The notes: generated from the letters alone by a model not told the origin. DNA of 64,000 bases from Owenia fusiformis (GCA_903813345.2 CAIIXF020000010.1:21897181-21961180), one strand, 5' to 3'; positions 13,321-24,830 are shown, counted from the stretch's first letter. A program made the numbers and translations.

Positions 13321-14613
13321 AGGTGCAACAATTAATTCAACGATCATCAACCAGTGTCAAAATATATTTGAGTTTGGATATTTCATCAAGACTAACATAT
13401 ATTTTTTATTATCTACAGGGTGTCCAAAAAAACAGGACCGCAAGAAAGTTGAATAACTCGGTCAATTTTGCATATTTTGCCTTGAATTATTTAGTTCATT
13501 CAATGTGAATTTTGTTCTGAAAGTTTGATGATAATCTGTTTATTATGTCAAAAACTACAGTACTTTACAAAACATGCTCAAATTGGGCACTTCTCTCTAT
13601 ACACAAACGAATCCTGTGAACAAAGCTGTTAATGACCCTGACCTATACACATTAATGTGGATGGTAAATATTGGGGTAGTTATTGCCCTCTTAAGATTGT
13701 TAGGGGCCTGTCAGTATACACATTGGCTTTGAGAAATCCTCAAAGATAAAAATTTGGGGGATTTAAATCTGGCGAATGAGCTGCCCATGGTTTGCGTTCT
13801 GCAACTGATGAGCTGACCACGAAAGCATTGCCTAAACCATTTCAGCATATCATTTGCAGCGTTTGGGTAGTATTGGCTTGTTGAAACCACTGCTTATCTC
13901 CTTATTAGATGTCCATTCTGGTGCTTAGTGACCTCCAAAACTTAGTGAGAACTTACTGGTCCTTGTTCAAGGTGATTGCACGTCCCCAGTCACATTCGAA
14001 CCAAAAAGGACTGATGATTCCATGTTTCCTCATTGCCACCCAGGCAGTGCATTGTTCAGAATGCAATGGATGCTGTAACACTTCATCAGAAGGATGTAAG
14101 CCCCAGTAGCAATTGTTCTTGGAACAAACTTGTCCATTCAGAAAGACATGTGTATAGGAGGATCATCAACAACTTTGTTCGCCGGATTGAATTGTGCATA
14201 GAGAGGAGAGGTGCACATTTGGGGCATGTTTTGTAAGGAGCTGTTTTTGACTCAATTGGTAGATCATTATCAAACTTTCACAACTAAATTCACATTGAAT
14301 GAACTAAATAATTTCGAAATTTCAAGGCAAAATATGCAAAATTGACCAAGTTATTCAACTTTCTTACGGTCCTGTTTTTTTTGGACACCCTGTACAAAGA
14401 AACCCCTGAATGAACATTATTTCAGCTGATATTCCTCTTGAAACATGATGAATCTTAAAAATCTTAAAGTGGGACTCCCTTTATAGAAGCTTTGAACTGA
14501 ATTTACACTTCTTAATGCTGAAATTTAGAGTTTATCCATACATTTTAAGAAAATAGGTATGTCAAAGAAAAAAATAAAATTCTAATTTTCTCTCTACAGT
14601 TCTTGTTGCCCCT
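13321..14613. mobile_element. piggyBac-like non-autonomous element, interrupted
   Basis: The ends AGGTGCAAC (13321) and GTTGCCCCT (to 14613) are near-perfect inverted repeats, each bordered by TTAA (13317-13320 and 14614-14617), the target duplication typical of piggyBac. Without the nested insertion at 13416-14392 the element is about 315 bp and has no transposase. A sister copy without the insertion lies at 32941-33309. It is a MITE-like derivative; the superfamily call rests on the TTAA sites. Confidence 0.75.
13416..14392 (-). mobile_element. mariner/IS630-type transposon relic with duplicated 3' end
   Basis: The termini CAGGGTGTCCAAAAAAAC and their complement are flanked by TA on each side (13414-13415, 14393-14394). 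Arms stay complementary for roughly 340 bases. On the minus strand, from about 14040 down to 13590, are scrambled transposase motifs: QQWFQQ, a region equivalent to the DGATPH block, AHSPDLNPPNFYL, FLKANVY, and a C-terminus INSFVHRIRLCIERS ending in FEHVL. The same C-terminus (INNFVRRIELCIERRGAHL) also reads on the + strand at 14163-14236. The element therefore has two outward-facing copies of its 3' end and no 5' end. Several stops make it inactive. Confidence 0.8.
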
Positions 14614-14756
14614 TTAATATATCTTGCATAATATCTTATGGTAGTAAACATTTTGTAGTTACAAGAGAATTCAATAAGAGAAAATAGGTTCCAATCCATT
14701 ATAAAAGGAGTTTAAATGTTTGATTCTAACATTATATATGATGTACCATTCACATA

Positions 14757-14889
14757 TACAGGGTGACCCAAAAAACAGAACCCTTCAAAAATGTAATGAA
14801 CATAAAAACATAAAAAATGGGTTGATAGGATAGGTATTTAAAGAAATGATTACACTTTTAGAGGGTTCTGTTTTTGGGCCATTCTGTAC
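14757..14889. mobile_element. Small mariner-like MITE
   Basis: The ends ACAGGGTGACCCAAAAAACA and its near-complement TGTTTTTGGGCCATTCTGT enclose about 130 bp and are bordered by TA. There is no coding sequence. Confidence 0.7.
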
Positions 14890-14967
14890 TCCTCAGATTA
14901 TACAATTTTGATCTTTAAAATCTTTTGAGGAATAAAGCATGATAATGTTAGTACAATATTTAGCCAT

Positions 14968-14984
14968 CCAGGAGTCGAACCTGG
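14968..14984 (-). repeat. tRNA-like T-arm, likely SINE fragment
   Basis: On the minus strand CCAGGTTCGACTCCTGG forms a perfect five-pair T-stem with a TTCGACT loop, a good B-box. No matching acceptor stem or A-box is found at tRNA spacing, so this is a tRNA-derived repeat fragment and not a tRNA gene. Confidence 0.45.
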
Positions 14985-14989
14985 TTCAA

Positions 14990-16519
14990 AGATTGTTTAG
15001 ATCTTTGATGTGTCCCACATAACTGATAAAATGTACCAACATGTTAATTGCTTTACTCTGTCAGGAGTCGACACAACTATCAAACTAAAACAAACTGATT
15101 ACAATATAGGCCCCAAGCAGGGTGCTATGAAAAATCTATCAAACAGTAAAATACCCTTCACAGCATCTGGACACATTCATACATACATTTATCTTACATG
15201 ATATGTGAAGTAACAATAACTAGACCAGCCAGTTGATTTGGTGGTCTATAATGGGGTTTGTATGATACCTAGTTTCATCATAGACAAGGAATGTCAAGCC
15301 TGATGATCAGACAAAATGAATGGAGGGGGTAGGCATCTTCTGCAAGAAAATTCAACAAATCAAGAAAAAATGCCATATCTCAGTTATTACCGGCATTGAT
15401 GGGCTAATATTCTCACATGTTTTAGAGGTAGGTCTAAAATGAATGTAGAAGTTGTTCGCTGCTCTATCCAGTATATCTAGGGGTATTTGTAATCCTTTTT
15501 CTTTATTTTGGAGCATTGAACAACTTCAGAATTCACTTTTTAAAATAATAAAGGACTTTACCAGAGTTCTTCATGACCATACTTCAGGGAGGTGGGCATG
15601 GGACATTGATAAGTGAAACGATCATTTCCATTAGCTTGTTGCAGCATGGTGTGTTAGTGCACAGTGTGTGTTTTCATTATAACCATCTGAAATGTACAAA
15701 AGTTAGATGGTGCTGACTGTGGGTATTATATATACATGTATGTTTCTATTTTTTCATATACTGTTGCAATATGGTCCTTTGATTCACAGATCCAGAGCCA
15801 GATCTAGACCCTATTGGTAGTAGGCTCAATGAATAAATAAGAAGATCGGACACAAGCCAAAAATGGTACATCCAAAAAAATGACTACCCAAAAATATGAC
15901 TCGTACTAACTTTATCTTTACCATCTCTCAATCATTGAGTGATCAATATTTACCCTGTAATCTCTTCTTTATGTATTAGTTTGAATGGTTACATGATATC
16001 AATTATTGATGCTGTAAATTGAATTTTCCTGGGACAACTATTTCAAATTTTCAGAGCGTAAAGATAATGGGAGTGTTTCGGCAGTGTCAGATGTTTTTCA
16101 TCTCTCAAAATACAGTGTGGGTCTTAGGATTTTTCTATTACTCGCCAATTGCCAAGTAACTTGTGTTTTTACACTCGCCAGTGCAAAATTACATTCGCCA
16201 CACCGTTTTGAACTGAATTTGAACTGAAATGGGTTCAAAAGTTATAAAGAGCCGAGTTAAATACTAATGGAAAGAGGTATAAGGCACAATAGTGTTTTAA
16301 AAAATATTACACATAGCAATTTGTGAGTGGAGAAAGCAACCTTGGGGGATCTGGGGTTCTTATGATCGCCATATATTTTTGATTTTTATAACATTGTCAG
16401 TGGTTCATTTTAAGTATTTCCAGGGATCCAATCTTACTGCAAAAAAGAAGTTTTGTTTTTGTTTATAAAATGTTGCCCAATATTCCCCTTGGTCAAAAAC
16501 TTGGTCTTACTAATTGAGT
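14990..16519. other. Spacer
   Basis: No supported gene. Near 16140-16200 the word ACTCGCCA or TTCGCCA recurs three to four times. Remaining sequence is AT-rich without clear structure. Confidence 0.35.
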
Positions 16520-16521
16520 GT

Positions 16522-16716
16522 AAAATAGCGAGTCAACATCTGTATTACTACTTCTTCTTTAAGAAGTAGTAATACAGATGTCGACTCGCTATTTTATACA
16601 TGTTCCCGGGGCCTATGGATTGGAGATGAAGCTAACAACAGTATGCATCGTTTGAGGTATGACATGTGATATTTATTGATGAACTGACTACAACATAGGC
16701 CCCGGGAACATGTATA
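16522..16716. repeat. Nested inverted repeats, hairpin of about 38 bp arms
   Basis: Arms at about 16522-16558 and 16563-16600 (core CATCTGTATTACTACTTCTT and complement) are nearly perfect with a loop of a few bases. A second pair, ATGTTCCCGGGGCCTATG (about 16601-16618) and its complement (about 16694-16711), surrounds 75 unrelated bases. A direct copy of the 60-base arm unit recurs at 17281-17340. Confidence 0.75.
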
Positions 16717-16849
16717 CAGATTGGAACTGTTTGATAAATATATATTAAAGGTAAATAATTTCAGTATTGACTGAATACACGAAAAGCTTAATTATAGTAA
16801 AAATGTAGTTTGATATAACGTTACTTAACTTTGTCATTATGCTTAAACC

Positions 16850-17038
16850 AAGGTGTCACTCCTGTAAATCATTGAAAAATATTGAAAAAATTGAAAGTAC
16901 TTGGCCTCAGCTTTACATACATACCTCAAATGGCCACATTGCATACACTTAAACCTACTATACACACCATAGAAGTTGGCATGGCTTCATTTTTAAAGTA
17001 TTAAAAACATCGCAAGTGGTATTTACCGGAGTGACACC
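16850..17038. mobile_element. Small inverted-repeat element
   Basis: GGTGTCACTCCTGTAAAT and ATTTACCGGAGTGACACC form 18-base inverted ends with one mismatch, spaced about 150 bp. This is a MITE-like element lying between two copies of the 60-base unit at 16558 and 17281. Confidence 0.55.
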
Positions 17039-17280
17039 CCAACCAGCTATGACAAAAACAAGATGGCTGCGGGTCTGGACAAAATTCAAAAGGGAATGAT
17101 TTCGAATTAACAGGTGATTTAAAGCTAGAGATAGACAGTATAAACATTTATCAATACACACAAAAGTTGAACGAAGTATCGATCCTACTTTTGAGTGATA
17201 ATTGGTAAGCTGGCAAAGCTTAAAATTTGCGAATCAGACCTTAATGCAGTAAGATTCTGGTTGGGGATAACCACCTAAAA

Positions 17281-17340
17281 GAAGAAGTAGTAATACAGAT
17301 GTCGACTCGCTATTTTATACATGTTCCCGGGGCCTATGGA
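17281..17340. repeat. Second copy of the 60-base unit
   Basis: GAAGAAGTAGTAATACAGAT and the 40 following bases match 16560-16620 essentially base for base. Together the copies bracket about 720 bp and may be terminal or subterminal parts of one element. Confidence 0.7.
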
Positions 17341-18082
17341 CTACAAAATTAGGAAATATAAATTTTCTGAATATTTTTTGGTTTTGTCTTTGAGAAAATT
17401 TATTGAACCTAGAAACCAAGGAGAGGTAACTGGCAGAGGTCGGTGATTTAATTGCTTATTTCTATCTTATTCTTACTAATCAAGAGGAGGGAAAGCCCCA
17501 GAGTTTAAAGATGACAGACATAATTACCTCTCTTGCTTACCACCTTCGTTCGTTCGAATTTTCATCGGCTAGTTATCAAATACTTCACTTCGATGGGATG
17601 TTTTAATTGATATAGGCATATTCCGTACACCTTTCTTCATCTTGATGTGAAATGAGAAGCTATGATATTGGTTAACACGCCAGAAATGAACATAATATTA
17701 TTCGAAGCGTATTTCGAAAATTTTGAAACCGCCATTGATGACGTCATTTGTTTGTCGACTTTTGACCAATCAGCGACAATGTCATCTCAATACAGATTTA
17801 CATTACAAGCGTATGTCATCTTTGAACCCTGGTGCTTCTCCCCCTCTGTTACTAATCTAAGATTCAAAGTTCGAAATCGGTTGTCAAAAAAATTATGATT
17901 CTAATATAATCTACTTTACTTACTCTTTATCTCGGGATAAAGGTTCAACTTCATTAGAAGGCTCTATATGGGGAAATTTCTATTCTTCTCATCATCATCA
18001 TGTGTACATTCTATGCCCTCCTTTTCTAGCCTAACAAAAGAAAGATAAAATTATAAATAAATTTTATAAAATATTTATGGGC
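17341..18082. other. Spacer upstream of cyclin B
   Basis: No supported coding exon. On the minus strand a segment reading EPSNEVEPLSRDK is followed by a good gtaagt donor near 17930, but its frame closes just upstream, so a divergent minus-strand 5' exon is only a possibility. A ttgaccaatcag word (about 17761) carries a CCAAT motif. Confidence 0.3.
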
Positions 18083-18337
18083 GCCGCCATTTTGACCGGA
18101 AGTAGGCCCCGGAAGTAGCTAAATTTTTAGATTCCGATCAATTTGGATACATTTCTTACAATGTGGTCTTTTTATTTGATATAAATAAATAACTTTGATA
18201 ACTATGAAATGGAGAAGCATTTTACTTATTAATTAGTTTTCCAAAATTGTTGATATAACGACCAAATGCATTCAGCCAATCAGCGCCCACCAATAACTAT
18301 CCGTTAGCCAATCACAAAATAGTTTATCAAATTCGAA
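18083..18337 (+). promoter_or_regulatory. Cyclin B promoter region (YY1-like, ETS, CCAAT, CHR-like motifs)
   Basis: GCCGCCATTTTG (18083-18094) fits YY1. Two CCGGAAGT ETS motifs sit at 18096-18103 and 18109-18116. CCAAT occurs at 18276, 18290 and 18308; the outer two, both in GCCAATCA context, are exactly 32 bases apart. TTCGAA (18332-18337), a variant of the CHR element TTTGAA, follows. NF-Y sites spaced 31-33 bp plus CHR are a known signature of animal G2/M promoters, so regulation of cyclin B by NF-Y and a DREAM/MuvB-type complex is inferred. There is no TATA box. The upstream YY1/ETS cluster might also serve a divergent transcript. Confidence 0.6.
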
Positions 18338-18432
18338 TGACCAGAAAAGATAGAGCACGAAGTAAACACACGCACACACGAAAACGAATGAGAAAAAACT
18401 GCAGACTCTTATATACGAATCCTTAATTTACA

Positions 18433-21400
18433 ATGGCTGGAACAAGAATAGGCACGGTAAGAATCTGTAATGATACTTGAAAGTACTTTGTAATTGGTAA
18501 TGCAAATTAATGAAAAAGCCCCCGATGAAATGAAAACCGAGTGAAATCCAAGACTGGTTTTTAAAAATTAAAAAATGGTTGCCCAATTATTGCGTGGGAA
18601 TTAATTTGTTCTTAGTTTTGAAACCTCGAAAGCATGTTATTTTAGTTTCTCTCAAGCGTCTAACCTAGTTAGCACTGGGATTATCCGAGGATAGAGTAGC
18701 CTGTCCTGAAGTTTCCCCTCCATTCACAATTTAAAGTGAATAGATCTAGACTTTATTTTATTGTGATTTCTTACTCACCGGTGTAAAAGAAATTATGGTC
18801 CCCTGGGGACTATGGTCCCCTTTCTTAAAGGCCCTTACTGGCCCTGATTGGCGAAAGAGTATATAATCAATGGAAAGTAGGACCATAATTTGATAGGACC
18901 TCCTACCCTTTTACACCGGGCTGACTTTTGAGCCAGCTGTGTTCAGTTAGTGATATCAATCTATTTCAGAATTACTTAGGAAGTCGTATGAATAGTGAAA
19001 ATGATGGAATCCTAGGGGCTAAAAAGATGACAACCAGGGCCTCCCAAAGAGCTGCCCTTGCCAGCATTGGCAACAAAGTCTCACTCGCACCTGCAGAGGG
19101 CAAAAAGGGAATGAAGAAGGAAGTAGTGAAGCCAAATAAAGTATTGACCAAGAGTAATGCCACCACATCTCTTCAAACTGCACTTGTTCACAAGGAAAAA
19201 GTACAGGTTTGTGTCTTTTGGAAACTTTGATATACATGTAGGCCAAGTACATGGTTATAAGGTGCTTGTAGTTTTCCATTGTCCTCAAAGTTTGCAAATT
19301 TATTCTGTCAAAGTGACATCTCTTTACCAGTATCTCAATATTGTCAGAATTTGTCATTAAGATGATGCTTATTTATTCTTTAGGAGAAGGTCTATAGTCC
19401 AATGGAAGTTAGCAAGTCTAATGCATATTCCAAATGCCGTCTGAACTTTGAAGATATTGACAAAAATGATGGAGATAACCCACAGTTGGTCAGTGAATAT
19501 GTGAACGACATCTACGGCTACATGAGGCACCTTGAAGTGAGTAATCCATATTCAGTTTTGTTTCTATGTCACCACACGTGTTGAAATATTGTTATGGTCT
19601 TGAACTATTGTATGGAAAGTTTTGACATTTTTAATGTTAATGCCTTGTGTTCACATGGCAACTATATATAGGTTTCCCAGAAGGATATTGAATCTAGCTT
19701 ATATAATATACAAGTTCTTATAGGAAGGAGTGTGCGGAAGTTCTATGGGTGTGAACATTAATATTTGTCAAAGGTAAATGGTTTTGTAATGTTTTATTGA
19801 TTTTCTCCACAGGTAGAGTATGCAGTAAAGCCAAGCTACCTAGATGGCCAAGAGGTGAATCCAAGGATGAGAAGTATTTTGGTTGACTGGCTGGTACAGG
19901 TCCATCTTCGCTTCCACCTTTTACAAGAGACCCTCTATCTCACAGTTGCCATCATTGACAGATTTTTACAGGTATTTATCTGCCATTTCTTTCTATGAAG
20001 TAAACACACATTTCAATGAAACCCTATCACCTTTGTTGCATCAATCATAGAGCATTTAGCACAATATCCAAGAGGTAAAATATGGACCGTGAAAATGAAT
20101 GATTTCCTTGTGAGTTCTGGAACTTTCAATACATTAAATTACCGAACATTTGTGAAAATTGAATGTTTGTTCGTTGATTTTATCATTGTGTATTCTTCTA
20201 TACTTTGGTCTAAATTATAAAGCATCACGAACAGGTCCTAATGTATTGATAGACTAATACAACAGCCGACCAATTCATACTTTCTGCGCAGCATTTCATT
20301 CAGACCAATAGTTCAACTGTAGATCATGCAGTTTCTTCTATCTTAGAACAGGCCATGCTCCTCTGTCCTAAACTCGTCTGCAAATGTGGGCAAAACATTC
20401 TTTCCTAATATTCTGATTATTTTCCCGTCAGACATGTTTGGATGACATGTCACAAAATTAAAGTTCAAGGTCAATACATTATTTTCCCGGAAGTAAACCT
20501 GAGGAAAATGGAAAAGTCCAAAAAGCATTTACACAAATTTCATTAGAGTACTGTGCTTATGCTTAATCATGAACAAGCAAAGCTGATATGGTTTCATTGA
20601 AATGTGTGTTCTAGCCTCTAGAGGGTAAGTAAGACTCCACATCTTCAGGTAACTCTTATGTTTCAACTTCTACCGATGAAGTCGGGCCAGGAAATCAGGT
20701 TCAAGATACCTCTAGCTGTCGAGTGAAATCAGTTCACATTATCAAGGCTTGAAAAAGCTTGAACAACTTTTCTTGTTTTTCACGTTTTGATGAATGTAAG
20801 CAATGGAGGTTACTGCGCTAAGGCTTTATATCCACTCTATCCACAGGTATACGATATTGTTATATGTAGAAAGTAAAATCAATTCCCTACACACTTGGCT
20901 CTGTTTTATCGGGCGTAGAACTAGCTATGAAACATTATCACCATTTTAGGAGGGTAAGCTCACCATTTTTATTACGGAAATGATCAGTTATATTCCTTGG
21001 TAATGTAAACAAAGTTTGCACCATGGTAGTGATTATTTGGTACTGATTATATTGTACATGGTAAAATAATTCCTTTTTTACTTTCAGGTTCATGAAGTTT
21101 CAAGGAATAAGTTGCAGTTAGTTGGAGTAACATCCATGCTGGTTGCATCAAAATATGAGGAAATGTACGCTCCAGAAATTGCAGACTTCGTTTATATCAC
21201 AGACAATGCTTACTCAAAATCGGACATTCGCAAAATGGAAATATTGATCCTTAAAACTTTGGAGTTCAATCTTGGCAAACCTTTACCACTACATTTCCTC
21301 AGGAGAAACTCTAAAGCTGGACAGGTATATATGAATAAATTATAGGCAGTTTAAGCTAGTAATGTTTTTCACAACCTAAACGAGAGTAGAAAATATTTAA

Positions 21401-22916
21401 GCGATGCATTTGTATGGGCGATTGGTCATACATATAGGTTGGCTTTTCAATTATATATGCTAGCTTAAACTCCCTAATATCCTTGTACCATAAATAATGG
21501 TTCCATTGTAAACAAAATAGTTTTTGACTTGATTACTTTTTTCTTTTCTTGAATATAAGGAAGAATGAACTTATTCTTGAAATTGCATTTGAGGAAGATA
21601 TGATCATTGATTCTTGTGATGTATCTATTGAAACTTAGTTGCTCATGCAGAATTGAGAATATATGTGTGTTGTATCCAGACCTTCTGTATTACAGGTTGA
21701 CCCGACCAAACATACCCTGGCCAAGTACCTAATGGAGCTAACAATCACAGATTACGAAAGTGTGCAATATACCCCATCACAGATAGCAGCTGGTGCTCTT
21801 TGTCTTTCCATAAGAACACTGGATGGAGATGGTGACTGGGTAAGTAAAACTCGGTTTCCTTTCTCGACCTGCTGTTGACCAATCAGATTGTGATAGTTCA
21901 GAATTGGCTGCAAGTTTTTGAAGAATGAATTTGATCTTCTGCTGGCTAATGTTTGAGTCATTTTTGACTTCCAATCTGGTTATAATAAAATGGAGGTATA
22001 TGCTTATTTTCTGTCTTGTTAATGTTGGGATTTGAAACATATCTTGAACTGATGTATATCTTACATAAATCATTTTTCAAGAACATAAAATCTGATAATT
22101 TTGATGCATCGGAAACATTCACTTCTCTTTTTCGGCCAATATGAGCTCATCCATGAGATTAACTTCAACCCCTTACAACTAAAAACCTTACACTTGAAAA
22201 TAAAGCTCGATTCCAAGAAATTAAAATCTCAATCATGTACAAAGTTTGATTTATGTTGTTACAGTCTGACACTCTGCATCACTACAGTAACTACTCTGAA
22301 GAGAATCTGATGCCAGTGATGAGGAGGATGGCCACACTTATCATGAAGTCAGAAAACAGCAAACTACAGGTAGGATAAAGTACAGAAAAGAATCAGGAAT
22401 AGAGAGGCCATGCAGTTGAAGCGAGTTGTAAATTTGATAAAAAAAAATCCTGGGGGAGTTCACTGGTTAAAGAATTCATTTGTATCTGTTTTCCAGATCC
22501 CAATTCATGCATTTTGGATATGATCTTATAGCCAATATTGCTTCATGACAGGAAAATGTCAGACTTTTAAACTGCTATCTAGTTACTTCCTTATGTGACA
22601 TGCTTGGGGTCTGCATCTGTAACATATATCTGATATGATTTTGTAACCATTAACTTGTTGTTTCATATAATTGATATTCTAGATTTGATTCAGTTATTGG
22701 TAAAATGCCTGATGTTCATTGAAATTTAAAAACAAATTTAATGGTTTCTGGTCGTGATGATGTATACAAAATTGTCTTATCTTAACTTTGTCTTAGTTGT
22801 GTGTTTTCGTATTTCAGGCTATCAGAACTAAATATTCAACATCAAAGTTCAACAAGATTAGCTCCATTCCACAGCTGAAGTCCTCTGTAATTACTGATCT
22901 TGTGAAGGAATCTTAG
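18433..22916 (+). CDS. ccnb: G2/mitotic-specific cyclin B, 8 exons, 385 aa
   Basis: Regulatory subunit of Cdk1 that drives entry into mitosis. Coding exons: 18433-18456, 18970-19206, 19384-19536, 19813-19971, 21088-21324, 21696-21839, 22265-22369, 22818-22916. All introns are GT-AG and all junctions fall between codons. The ATG at 18433 starts an 8-codon exon that joins in phase. Residues 35-43 (RAALASIGN) are the destruction box for APC/C. The N-terminal cyclin fold starts near residue 130, with [13 protein letters not shown] at 157-169 (Cdk-binding patch), [10 protein letters not shown] and [11 protein letters not shown]; the C-terminal fold includes [11 protein letters not shown] and [11 protein letters not shown]. 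Length and motifs fit cyclin B1/B2, not B3. It looks intact. Intron 4 carries a transposon derivative and intron 1 a MITE. Confidence 0.95.
18778..18919. mobile_element. MITE in cyclin B intron 1
   Basis: CCGGTGTAAAAG at the left and CTTTTACACCGG at the right (to about 18919) are exact inverted ends, with an inner pair TTATGGTCC/GGACCATAA. It ends only about 50 bases before the acceptor of exon 2, close to where the branch point should lie. Confidence 0.65.
20002..20695. mobile_element. Deletion derivative of the 5 kb inverted-repeat transposon
   Basis: 20010-20330 matches, in reverse, 45100-45215 plus 45894-46130 of the NEDD4-intron element; 20340-20690 matches, in reverse, 41240-41540. So both end regions are present while the repeat arrays and centre are missing. 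The outermost left terminal repeat is also lost. The copy lies in cyclin B intron 4, inverted relative to the large copy, and lacks the 672 bp GC-rich insertion, giving a clean empty site near 20245. Confidence 0.75.
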
Positions 22917-23940
22917 TCTGCCTTGGTCACACCGCTGGATAATACACTTTAGTCAACTTTTGGACCTTGCACGAGGAACTTATTAGATTGAATATTTATA
23001 AACTGACATTCCGAGTGAATAATAGCATTTGGTGGGGCCATGTGTATTAGACAGTGACTCTATGATTAAGTGTATAGTGTCTTGAATGAATGTGAAATGT
23101 GACAGACGCCAGAAATCCTAGCTGACTGGCATATATAAATTGGAACATTGATAATATTGGTGTCTGATGATATTAAAAGCGTTCAAAAATAGTTTATGAT
23201 TCTGGGAGTATATTTTGTTGAATACGCATTTTTGATTTTTCCTAGCTTAAATAATGCAATAGTTTTAGAGTGGCACCATTTATGCTCTCTAAAAGAAGAC
23301 TGCAACACACACATTTTCTAGTTTGAGCGCTTTTTACGTCTATGTACGTTTGAAATTTCATACATATTTATTTCCATATCTATTACTTCATTTCTAACAG
23401 TGGGTAGAGAGAGCACATTCGTATTAACTTAATCATGGCTTGTCATAATAATAATCATCAATCCATAAAATCTGGTGATTTTCTCCGCAAGATCACTGCT
23501 TGGAAAAAAGCGGTACATCATGAAAGTAGTTCAGTCACTTGCCTTGTAATTAGCAATGATATGTGTTGTGTTATGATGGACACATGATCCTAGATCAATT
23601 TGAATAGGGATCTGGTACAACCAGTGATTTTAGTTCTCATTGTAAGTTTTATATTTGATTGCAGGAATTGTGTAGTTTTGTCGATTGTAAGAATTTAATG
23701 TAGATTTTCGGCCAGATATTTTCAGAGATCTATCGGACCACATCTGGCAAAATGAATAATGTTATTCTTCAAACATCAGAAATTTAGTACAAAATAAGTT
23801 ATCAAAATATTCCGAAATTTTACAATTGACAAAAGTGCACAATTTCAATGACATTTTTAGAAGCATGAATGAATATTTTATGAAATTCAGATACTGTAAA
23901 GTTGTGTTTGACATATGTAATAAATTTTATACAATATTAC
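22917..23940 (+). promoter_or_regulatory. Cyclin B 3' UTR with polyadenylation and CPE-like sites
   Basis: The first AATAAA after the stop is at 23919-23924, giving a 3' UTR near 1 kb. TTTTAT, the core of a cytoplasmic polyadenylation element, occurs at 23876-23881, 38 bases before the hexamer, and again at 23925-23930, directly abutting it. Maternal cyclin B mRNAs in several animals use such CPE-hexamer pairs; here this is inference from sequence. Confidence 0.55.
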
Positions 23941-24702
23941 ATACTCAATTCTGTTTTCATAGATTCAGTTCATCTAACGTAGACAATTTAGATTTGTAGT
24001 GTGTTTTAGACTAGAATTTAGAAAATATATCTGCATATTTTATGCCTGAACTTAGATTATATTGATCACTGTTTTATTGTTGAATATTTAAAGAATCTTA
24101 ATTTGAAAAGTTGTGAAGAAATGCCAAAATTATTCTGTCCGCTCCAAAAATGCGAGTAAGGGACTATCCCATATTGGAATTAATATTCAAAGAGTCCTCA
24201 ACTTAAAAAATATAGAAAATTGTAATGTCTGAAAAATCGAATCTGTCCAGCATATTATTAAACCTCGATGTCTTGCCCTTTGGAGAGCCCAAAAAAGTAA
24301 TTTGTATCCCGTTTAATGAAGAATATTGACATTTAAGACCCTGCATATCAATATGCCAGAATTGAAAAAATTTCGGTGCAAGTACTAAATGAATAATTTA
24401 TACAAAAAGTTAGAAGAAAAGTATCCACCAAAACATTGCTTACTTTCTTTGTACAGCATTGAATGATATTTCTTGATAAGTCGCCGTGTAAGTGATTGGT
24501 GTTTATCAATACAAGGGATTATACTCTCTCAAAGTTACTGAGCATCAAGTTTTGATGATTTGATCATACCTACTGAGGTTTTAGGTACATCATACCTTAT
24601 AAAGTTCCAAAATTCCAAAACATACCGTTCACGTTTTCTTGTTCTTAAAGATTGCGAGATTTCCCCAAAATTTGAAAAAATGAAAAAATTTGAAAAAAAA
24701 TT

Positions 24703-24830
24703 GAAAAGAGCGGGACCGGGATGGATACAGGCTGTATCCATCCCGCCCCGCTCCTCGGTGATAGATCCCTAGATACAGTATATATTCCTGCTCGTTATTT
24801 ACCTAGAACCTTAGTAGGTATGGAATACAA
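24703..24830 (-). mobile_element. MITE with GC-rich hairpin, copy 1
   Basis: GGGATGGATACAG and CTGTATCCATCCC form a near-loopless hairpin at 24708-24753, with GAGCGGG/CCGCTC continuing the stem. The adjacent 70 bases match the copy at 29060-29175 in opposite orientation. Confidence 0.65.
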
